A stretch of DNA of 64,000 bases from NCBI RefSeq assembly GCF_014646335.1, contig NZ_BMNG01000024.1:38064-102063 (forward strand), in the 5' to 3' direction. A program made the translations under genes and the position numbers. The notes beneath the pieces are model-generated. The model had not been told where the DNA came from. It searched no databases and saw only the letters and a program-made list of their open reading frames with translations. This document shows positions 58,046-64,000 of the stretch, in pieces (positions within the stretch are counted from its first letter, which is position 1; every line of letters starts with the position of its first letter). The DNA comes from Streptomyces lasiicapitis (lineage in GTDB: Bacteria > Actinomycetota > Actinomycetes > Streptomycetales > Streptomycetaceae).

Positions 58046-58758
58046 GCACCCTGTCCCGGCTGGCCCGTGCCGAGTGGGGGCCGCTGTACTCCGCCGTGCG
58101 CGGCGGGCTCGTCGCCCGGCGATGGCGCGCGGCCCCGATGACGCTGGCGGCCGTCTGCCTGACGGCGGCGTTCCAGTTCGTGCAGAACCAGTCCTGGGGC
58201 TACCAGTTCGTCCAGAACATCGGCTGCGTACGCGCGGAGGACCCGCTGTGGCTCGCCCTGCTGCGCACGCCGCTCTCGCTCTTCGTGCCCGCGCTCGACC
58301 TGCCGGTGTGGGGCGCGCTCGCGCAGATCCTGCTGGTCTTCGGCATCGCGGAGATCTGTCTGGGCTGGTGGCGCACGCTCGTCATCGGGTACGTGGCGAC
58401 GCTCGCGGGCACGCTGTACGCGCGCGTGGGCATCGAGTTGGGCTACGACAACTGGTTCGGGCTTCCCGCGTCCGACGCGCAGGTCGCCGACACCGGCCCG
58501 TCGGCGGCGGTCGTCGGGCTCGCGGTGTTCGTGTGCTGGCGCTACCGGGCGTACTTCACGGCGGCGCTGGTGGTCGTACTGATGGTCGTGGAGGTGCTTT
58601 TCAAGAACAACCTCGCGGGCAAGGAGCACCTGGCGGCCATCGGGGCGGTTCTCGTGCTGTGCCTGCTGTCCTCGGTACGTCACCGGGGGCGCGGCGGACG
58701 TTCCGGTTCCGGACGCTCGGGCACCGCCGGGTCCGGTTTGCCGCCGATCAGGTCCTGA
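58042..58758 (+). CDS. rhomboid-like membrane protein (catalytic Ser not seen)
   Basis: 238 residues with about six membrane helices. The arrangement resembles the rhomboid fold (NIGCVRAEDPLW, FGIAEICLGWWR, GPSAAVVGLAVF, AGKEHLAAIGAVL), but I see no GxSG. GPSAAVVG holds a Ser in a similar place and EHLAAIG a His. ATG at 58042 overlaps the preceding stop. It is probably a partner of the MprF-like protein. Its 3' end overlaps the convergent gene by 79 bp. Confidence 0.75.
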   Translation: MSTLSRLARAEWGPLYSAVRGGLVARRWRAAPMTLAAVCLTAAFQFVQNQSWGYQFVQNIGCVRAEDPLWLALLRTPLSLFVPALDLPVWGALAQILLVFGIAEICLGWWRTLVIGYVATLAGTLYARVGIELGYDNWFGLPASDAQVADTGPSAAVVGLAVFVCWRYRAYFTAALVVVLMVVEVLFKNNLAGKEHLAAIGAVLVLCLLSSVRHRGRGGRSGSGRSGTAGSGLPPIRS

Positions 58759-59462
58759 AACGTGCGCCGGGGGCCCGCCCAGCGCCGGTCGTGGCGGAAC
58801 GCGCGCAGTCCGGCACGGGCCCGCGCGCGCGGGCGGTTGCGGTAGAACCTCCGCGCCCACGCCGATCCGGGCCGGGCAAGACGGACCGCCCCGACGAGCG
58901 CGACGAACGGCACCACCATCCCGATCAGGGCCACGCGCAGCTTCCCCTTGGCCAGCGCGATCACGGCGAAGCCGCAGTTCAGGGTGATGTTGAGGGCGAA
59001 CGCGACGCGGTCGTGGCGCTCGTCCGGGGAGAGCTCGTTCACGCCGAACGGGCTGAAGCCGGTGAGGATGAGCACGACCAGGGCCGTCGTGAGGACCACG
59101 ACCTCCACGCTCTTGCGGCCCTGCTCGCTCCAGTACACGTCGTCCAGGTGCAGGATCAGCGCGAACTCGTCCAGGACCAGGCCGGCGCCCAGGCCGAAGA
59201 TGACGGCCGCGCACATCGACCCGAAGCTGTGCCGGCCCGCGGCGACCGCCCAGAAGCCGCCGACCAGCATCAGGAAGATGCCCGGCACCACGTGGTGGAT
59301 GTGGACGTCGCCCGTCGAGATGTTGCGGAACGGGCCCTTTCCGGCGCGGATGAGGCGCGTGATGGTCCTGGTGACCAGGAAGGAGCCCACGAAGGCGACG
59401 AGGGCGAGGAGCAGGGGCAGCTTCCCCGGCTCCACGATGTTCCGGTACCACCAGTCGCTCAT
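58680..59462 (-). CDS. polytopic membrane protein with His-rich loop
   Basis: 260 residues and about six membrane helices. Loop after helix 1 contains GDVHIHHVVPG, and another acidic stretch reads LDEFALILHLDDVYW. The His and Asp residues could bind metal in the membrane, as in membrane hydrolases, but no known family is certain. The C-terminus is Arg/Pro-rich. ATG 59462 with a weak GGAAG. Convergent overlap of 79 bp with the rhomboid-like gene. Confidence 0.75.
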   Translation of the reverse strand: MSDWWYRNIVEPGKLPLLLALVAFVGSFLVTRTITRLIRAGKGPFRNISTGDVHIHHVVPGIFLMLVGGFWAVAAGRHSFGSMCAAVIFGLGAGLVLDEFALILHLDDVYWSEQGRKSVEVVVLTTALVVLILTGFSPFGVNELSPDERHDRVAFALNITLNCGFAVIALAKGKLRVALIGMVVPFVALVGAVRLARPGSAWARRFYRNRPRARARAGLRAFRHDRRWAGPRRTFQDLIGGKPDPAVPERPEPERPPRPR

Positions 59463-59517
59463 GGGCCCATCTTCCGTTTCGTCCCGGGCTTTCGCAGGTG
59501 GACGCGGTGCACGGAGG

Positions 59518-59523
59518 TAACCT
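59518..59523 (+). promoter_or_regulatory. -10 box TAACCT before cobS
   Basis: TAACCT ends 6 nt before the cobS ATG at 59530. A GGAGG lies 12 nt upstream, partly overlapping, so either a leaderless or a leadered mRNA is possible. Confidence 0.45.
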
Positions 59524-59529
59524 CACCGG

Positions 59530-60324
59530 ATGCCCAGACCCACCCCCGCCGACGGCCTCCGGTTCGCCTTCGGGACGCTGACCGTGGTCCCGGTGCGGGT
59601 CCGGCGGTGGGACCGGGAGGCCGCCCGCGCGGGCATGCTGTGCGCCCCGCTCGTGGGCCTCGCCGTGGGCCTGGCCGCCGCCGCGACGGGCGCGGCGCTC
59701 CTCGCCCTCGGCGCGAGCCCGCTGCTCGCCGCCGTGGCCACGGTCGCCGTGCCGGCCGCGGGCACCCGCGGCCTCCACCTGGACGGCCTCGCCGACATCG
59801 CCGACGGCCTCGGCAGCGGCAAGCCCGCCGAGGGCGCGCTGCGCGTCATGAAGCAGTCCGACATCGGCCCGTTCGGCGTGATCACCCTCGTGCTCGTGCT
59901 GTTCGCGCAGGTCGCGGCCCTCTCCGAGCTGTACGACGAGAGCTGGGCGCACGGCGCGACGGCCGCCCTGATCGCCGCCACCACGGCCCGCCTCGCCCTC
60001 ACCCTCGCCGCCCGCACGGGCGTACCCCCGGCCCGCCCGGAGGGCCTGGGCGCCGCCGTCGCGGGCACGGTGCCGACCCGGGGCGCGGTCGCCGCCCTCG
60101 TCGCCGTCACCGTCGCGGCGGCAGCGGCGGGCCTGCCCGGCGGAGCGCCCCGCGTGGTCCACCACACCGCCGCCGTCCTGCTCGGCTGCGCCGCCGCCGG
60201 GCTCCTGCTGCGCCACTGCGTGCGCCGCTTCGGCGGCATCACCGGCGATGTCTTCGGCGGCCTCGCCGAGACCACCGCCACCACCGTCCTCCTTGTGCTC
60301 GCCCTCGGCCACCACGCACAGTGA
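59530..60324 (+). CDS. cobS: adenosylcobinamide-GDP ribazoletransferase CobS
   Basis: 264 residues, about six membrane helices. Final joining step of cobalamin synthesis in the membrane. Family motif HLDGLADIADGLGS, then MKQSDIGPFGV and GGITGDVFGG near the end. ATG at 59530. It is expressed toward pepA. Confidence 0.95.
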   Translation: MPRPTPADGLRFAFGTLTVVPVRVRRWDREAARAGMLCAPLVGLAVGLAAAATGAALLALGASPLLAAVATVAVPAAGTRGLHLDGLADIADGLGSGKPAEGALRVMKQSDIGPFGVITLVLVLFAQVAALSELYDESWAHGATAALIAATTARLALTLAARTGVPPARPEGLGAAVAGTVPTRGAVAALVAVTVAAAAAGLPGGAPRVVHHTAAVLLGCAAAGLLLRHCVRRFGGITGDVFGGLAETTATTVLLVLALGHHAQ

Positions 60325-60426
60325 GGCGCACCGCAACACTTACGGGCGTAGGCTCGCGACGGGCTTACCACCCAAAAGCCCGCAAGAACTCAAGAAAACC
60401 TCCAAAGAAAGAGGGACTTCAGCACC

Positions 60427-62004
60427 GTGACTGCTCTGACTCTCAGCACCGCCGCGGCGTCCGGCCTGCGCGCCGACGCGATCGTCGTCGGTGTCGCGAA
60501 AGGCGCCAAGGGCCCGGTCGTGGCCCCCGGCGCCGAGTCCGTGGACAAGGCGTACGACGGAAAGCTCGCTTCCGTCCTGGAGACCCTCGGCGCCTCGGGC
60601 GGCGAGGGCGAGGTGACGAAGCTGCCCGCCCCGTCCGGTTTCAAGGCGCCCGTCGTCCTGGCAGTCGGCCTCGGCGCGGTCCCCGAGAAGGACGCGACGT
60701 ACGACCCCGAGGTGCTGCGCCGCGCCGCCGGTGCCGCAGCCCGGGCCCTCACGGGCACCAAGAAGGCCGGCTTCGCGCTGCCCGTCGAGGACGCCGGACA
60801 CGCGGGCGCGATCGCGGAGGGCGCGCTCCTCGGGGCGTACTCCTTCGACGCCTACAAGGGCAACGGCGAGACCGCCACCACCGACGGCAACGCCAAGGCC
60901 GCGAAGACCGCCAAGGGCAAGGGCAAGGACGAGAAGGCCGCCAAGGCGCCGCTCGCCGATGTCGCCCTGCTCGGCGGCAAGCCGCGCGACAAGGCCTACA
61001 AGGCCGCCGTCGAGCGCGCGATCGCCGTCTCCGAAGAGCTCAACCGCGCCCGTGACCTGATCAACACCCCGCCGAACGACCTCGACCCCGAGGCCTTCGC
61101 GGCGGTGGCGACCGCCGCCGCCAAGGAACACGGCGTCAAGATCCAGGTCCTGGACGAGAAGGCGCTCGCCAAGGGCGGCTTCGGCGGCATCCTCGGCGTC
61201 GGCGTGGGCTCCGACGCCCCGCCGCGCCTGGTCAAGCTGTCGTACACGTCGACCAAGGCCAAGAAGCACCTCGCGTACATCGGCAAGGGCATCACGTACG
61301 ACTCGGGCGGCATCTCGCTGAAGCCGGCCGGTCACAACGAGACCATGAAGTGCGACATGAGCGGCGCCGCCGCCGTGTTCGCGGCCGTGATCTCCGCCGC
61401 CCGGCTCGGCCTGGAGGTCAATGTCACCGGCTGGCTGGCGCTCGCCGAGAACATGCCGTCCGGCTCCGCCACCCGCCCCGGCGACGTCCTGCGGATGTAC
61501 AGCGGCAAGACGGTGGAGGTCCTGAACACCGACGCCGAAGGCCGTCTGGTGCTCGCCGACGCCCTCGCGAAGGCCTCCGAGGACAAGCCCGACGCGATCG
61601 TCGACGTGGCCACGCTGACCGGCGCCATGATGATGGCCCTGGGCGGCCGCACCTTCGGCATCCTGGCCAACGACGACGCCTTCCGCACCTCGATCCACGA
61701 GATCGCGGAGGAGGTCGGCGAGCCGTCCTGGCCGATGCCGATGCCGGAGCACCTGCGCAAGGGCATGGACTCCCCCACCGCCGACATCGCCAACATGGGC
61801 GAGCGGATGGGCGGCGGCCTGGTCGCGGGCCTGTTCCTGAAGGAGTTCGTGGGCGAGGGCATCACCTGGGCCCACCTGGACATCGCGGGCCCCGCCTACA
61901 ACGAGGCCGCCCCCTTCGGCTACACCCCCAAGGGCGGCACCGGTTCCGCGGTCCGCACCCTGGTACGCCTCGCGGAGCGCACGGCCGCGGGCGACCTCGG
62001 CTGA
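60427..62004 (+). CDS. pepA: leucyl aminopeptidase (M17)
   Basis: 525 residues. Bi-zinc peptidase, hexameric in other bacteria. GKGITYDSGG (catalytic Lys and metal Asp), the M17 signature NTDAEGRL, and DVATLTGA. Lys/Ala/Gly-rich insertion near residues 150-180 in the N-terminal domain, absent from most homologues. GTG at 60427 has AGAGGG 10 nt upstream. A hairpin follows. Confidence 0.95.
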   Translation: MTALTLSTAAASGLRADAIVVGVAKGAKGPVVAPGAESVDKAYDGKLASVLETLGASGGEGEVTKLPAPSGFKAPVVLAVGLGAVPEKDATYDPEVLRRAAGAAARALTGTKKAGFALPVEDAGHAGAIAEGALLGAYSFDAYKGNGETATTDGNAKAAKTAKGKGKDEKAAKAPLADVALLGGKPRDKAYKAAVERAIAVSEELNRARDLINTPPNDLDPEAFAAVATAAAKEHGVKIQVLDEKALAKGGFGGILGVGVGSDAPPRLVKLSYTSTKAKKHLAYIGKGITYDSGGISLKPAGHNETMKCDMSGAAAVFAAVISAARLGLEVNVTGWLALAENMPSGSATRPGDVLRMYSGKTVEVLNTDAEGRLVLADALAKASEDKPDAIVDVATLTGAMMMALGGRTFGILANDDAFRTSIHEIAEEVGEPSWPMPMPEHLRKGMDSPTADIANMGERMGGGLVAGLFLKEFVGEGITWAHLDIAGPAYNEAAPFGYTPKGGTGSAVRTLVRLAERTAAGDLG

Positions 62005-62015
62005 TTCCGTACGCC

Positions 62016-62054
62016 GGGTACGGCCCCGGAAGCCTCGGCTCCGGGGCCGTACCC
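62016..62054. terminator. pepA terminator
   Basis: GGGTACGGCCCCGGA (62016-62030) pairs with TCCGGGGCCGTACCC (62040-62054), 15 bp with a 9-nt loop, 11 nt after the pepA stop. Confidence 0.9.
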
Positions 62055-62098
62055 ATGGGTGTACGCGGGCGGCAGCGCGGTGCGCGTACGCAAGGACG

Positions 62099-62127
62099 TG
62101 CGGATTTCGCTGTGAATGAAATCCGCA
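62099..62127. promoter_or_regulatory. inverted repeat upstream of lpd
   Basis: TGCGGATTTC (62099-62108) and GAAATCCGCA (62118-62127), perfect 10-bp arms with a 9-nt centre. It is AT-rich compared with the region and about 220 nt before lpd. Operator or leader hairpin. The rest of 62055-62343 shows no gene, and I see no clear -35/-10 pair. Confidence 0.55.
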
Positions 62128-62343
62128 TGTCCACACGTGGTCCTGACCCTGTCGACGGGCTATCGGCCCTCTCATCGCCCGGCCCGGCGTCCCGCCTGTC
62201 GCCGACAAGTGCGAAGATGGGTTCTCGGCAGGACAGGGCCCCCACCAAAGGGCCGAAGAAGAGCGGCCGAATACCAGCCGACCGACCGGTCGTCCCCGGT
62301 AAGAGGGGTCCGGCGCACGGCGCACATGCATGGAGGACGTGAC

Positions 62344-63732
62344 GTGGCGAACGACGCCAGCACCGTTTTCGACCTAGTGATCCTCGGCGGTGGTAGCGGC
62401 GGGTACGCCGCGGCCCTGCGCGCCTCGCAGCTGGGTCTGGACGTCGCACTGATCGAGAAGAACAAGCTCGGCGGCACCTGCCTGCACAACGGCTGCATCC
62501 CCACGAAGGCCCTGCTGCACGCCGGCGAGATCGCCGACCAGGCGCGCGAGGCCGACCAGTTCGGCGTCAAGGCCACCTTCGAGGGCATCGACATCAAGGG
62601 CGTCCACAAGTACAAGGACGACGTGATCGCCGGCCTGTACAAGGGCCTGCAGGGCCTGGTCGCATCCCGCAAGGTCACCTACATCGAGGGCGAGGGCCGC
62701 CTGTCGTCCCCGACCTCCGTGGACGTGAACGGCCAGCGCGTCCAGGGCCGCCACATCCTCCTCGCGACCGGCTCCGTGCCGAAGTCGCTCCCGGGCCTGG
62801 AGATCGACGGCAACCGGATCATCTCCTCCGACCACGCGCTGGTCCTGGACCGCGTGCCGGAGTCGGCGATCATCCTCGGCGGCGGCGTCATCGGCGTCGA
62901 GTTCGCCTCCGCCTGGAAGTCCTTCGGGACCGACGTGACGGTCGTCGAGGGCCTCAAGCACCTCGTGCCCGTCGAGGACGAGAACAGCTCCAAGCTCCTT
63001 GAGCGCGCCTTCCGCAAGCGCGGCATCAAGTTCAACCTCGGCACCTTCTTCGACAAGGCCGAGTACACCGAGAACGGTGTGCGCGTGACCCTCGCCGACG
63101 GCAAGACCTTCGACGCCGAGGTGCTGCTCGTCGCCATCGGCCGCGGCCCCGTCTCGCAGGGCCTCGGGTACGAGGAGCAGGGCGTCGCGATGGACCGCGG
63201 CTATGTCCTGGTCGACGAGTACATGCAGACGAACGTGCCCACGATCTCGGCCGTCGGCGACCTGGTCCCGACGCTCCAGCTCGCGCACGTCGGCTTCGCC
63301 GAGGGCATCCTGGTGGCGGAGCGTCTCGCCGGTCTGAAGACCGTGCCGATCGACTACGACGGCGTGCCCCGGGTGACGTACTGCCACCCCGAGGTCGCCT
63401 CCGTGGGCATCACCGAGGCCAAGGCCAAGGAGATCTACGGCGCGGACAAGGTCGTCGCCCTCAAGTACAACCTCGCGGGCAACGGCAAGAGCAAGATCCT
63501 GAAGACCGCGGGCGAGATCAAGCTCGTCCAGGTAAAGGACGGTGCCGTGGTCGGCGTCCACATGGTCGGCGACCGCATGGGTGAGCAGGTGGGCGAGGCC
63601 CAGCTGATCTACAACTGGGAAGCGCTGCCGGCCGAGGTCGCCCAGCTCATCCACGCCCACCCGACGCAGAACGAGGCGCTCGGCGAGGCCCATCTCGCCC
63701 TCGCCGGCAAGCCGCTGCACTCCCACGACTGA
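62344..63732 (+). CDS. lpd: dihydrolipoyl dehydrogenase (E3)
   Basis: 462 residues. FAD-binding GGGSGGYAAA, redox disulfide GGTCLHNGCIP, NAD-binding GGGVIGVEF, and the catalytic HAHPTQNE at the C-terminus. Regenerates lipoamide for the 2-oxo acid dehydrogenase complexes. GTG at 62344 follows GGAGG by 7 nt. The E2 gene follows by 60 bp, so the two are likely cotranscribed. Confidence 0.97.
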   Translation: MANDASTVFDLVILGGGSGGYAAALRASQLGLDVALIEKNKLGGTCLHNGCIPTKALLHAGEIADQAREADQFGVKATFEGIDIKGVHKYKDDVIAGLYKGLQGLVASRKVTYIEGEGRLSSPTSVDVNGQRVQGRHILLATGSVPKSLPGLEIDGNRIISSDHALVLDRVPESAIILGGGVIGVEFASAWKSFGTDVTVVEGLKHLVPVEDENSSKLLERAFRKRGIKFNLGTFFDKAEYTENGVRVTLADGKTFDAEVLLVAIGRGPVSQGLGYEEQGVAMDRGYVLVDEYMQTNVPTISAVGDLVPTLQLAHVGFAEGILVAERLAGLKTVPIDYDGVPRVTYCHPEVASVGITEAKAKEIYGADKVVALKYNLAGNGKSKILKTAGEIKLVQVKDGAVVGVHMVGDRMGEQVGEAQLIYNWEALPAEVAQLIHAHPTQNEALGEAHLALAGKPLHSHD

Positions 63733-63792
63733 CCTTCAGTCCACGGACGCGACGACCACAGACTTCGTAATTCGTAAGGAGCAACCGAAACC

Positions 63793-64000
63793 ATGGCGGT
63801 TTCCGTATCCCTTCCGGCGCTCGGCGAGAGCGTCACCGAGGGCACTGTCACCCGTTGGCTGAAGGCCGAGGGCGAGCGCGTCGAGGCCGACGAGCCGCTG
63901 CTCGAGGTGTCGACCGACAAGGTCGACACCGAGATCCCCTCCCCCGCCTCCGGCATCCTGGCCTCCATCAAGGTCGCCGAGGACGAGACCGTCGAGGTCG
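63793..64000 (+). CDS. sucB: dihydrolipoamide acyltransferase E2, partial (right edge)
   Basis: Only the first 69 codons are in the window. They make most of a lipoyl domain with the lipoylation site in STDKVDTEIPSP, plus LPALGESVTEGTVTRWL. ATG 63793 follows AAGGAG by 11 nt. The gene is coexpressed with lpd. It could be the succinyltransferase (SucB) or an acetyl-type E2. Gene context in Streptomyces favours SucB. Confidence 0.9.
   Translation, partial: MAVSVSLPALGESVTEGTVTRWLKAEGERVEADEPLLEVSTDKVDTEIPSPASGILASIKVAEDETVEV

Noticed and set aside
57466..60339. A 957-codon minus-strand frame over the MprF-like and cobS genes
   Set aside because: Its composition is Gly/Arg/Ala/Glu-rich with no domain. 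The plus-strand genes have clear motifs and start contexts.
52508..60400. Cobalamin riboswitch near the cob genes
   Set aside because: No B12-box (GCCACTG-like) or other cobalamin aptamer core is seen before cobU, cobT or cobS.
1..64000. tRNA or rRNA genes, prophage, insertion sequences
   Set aside because: No GTTCGAATC-type T-loop with a clover-leaf context, no transposase or phage gene was seen by reading. A tRNAscan-SE run would settle tRNAs.

Overview
This is a high-GC (roughly 72 percent), tightly packed chromosomal segment of a Streptomyces species. Third-position GC is very high throughout, GTG/TTG starts are common, and the gene set matches the Streptomyces core region carrying glkA, the bc1-aa3 respiratory genes, nadA, the cob genes, pepA, lpd and sucB. 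From memory, the same genes in much the same order occur in the Mycobacterium tuberculosis block Rv2181-Rv2215, so this looks like an old conserved actinobacterial neighbourhood and not an island. I see no prophage, transposase, CRISPR array, tRNA or rRNA.

Layout. 0-11 kb: lipid and sugar handling. A PlsC-type acyltransferase (cut by the window edge), an esterase, a membrane protein, an endonuclease/phosphatase-family enzyme, glucokinase glkA with a DUF5304 partner, an ArsA-like ATPase next to an SRPBCC protein, a metallophosphoesterase, a fatty-acyl-CoA ligase, and the PimB-type mannosyltransferase. 11-18 kb: cell envelope. A GT87-type membrane glycosyltransferase, a zinc-peptidase lipoprotein, two tandem NlpC/P60 hydrolases, and a coiled-coil NYN/YacP nuclease-like protein. 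18-26 kb: rhomboid protease with an Lrp ligand-binding protein, then a two-component system with a small exported acidic protein and an SLC13-type permease, glycerate kinase, and a cysteine-desulfurase-like enzyme behind a SAM-IV riboswitch. 26-37 kb: trpD and the respiratory supercomplex (ctaE-qcrCAB and ctaC-ctaD-ctaF), an L,D-transpeptidase, and a receiver-like protein. 37-44 kb: a desulfurase-TusA fusion, adenosine kinase, erpA divergent from nadA. 44-50 kb: a MarR regulator with a drug-type MFS pump, a NarL-type two-component pair, and PspA/PspAA. 50-64 kb: methyltransferases, an HtrA-like lipoprotein protease, cobU-cobT-cobS interleaved with an MprF-like protein and a rhomboid-like membrane protein, then pepA, lpd and the start of sucB.

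The most noteworthy regulatory structure is upstream of the class V aminotransferase at about 26.0-26.3 kb on the minus strand: a SAM-IV riboswitch, a six-codon leader ORF containing Met, a palindromic terminator, and a segment before the structural gene that can pair with the leader ORF. Other signals are a TCATC direct repeat at the same distance upstream of both ends of the two-component operon, a tight double palindrome between a MarR gene and its MFS pump, a repeat-like sequence inserted in frame in the aminotransferase gene, and an excess of starts with a TANNNT box 6-8 nt upstream, which fits leaderless mRNAs.

Coordinates were read by eye. Family assignments rest on recognisable motifs and remembered homologues, not on searches.
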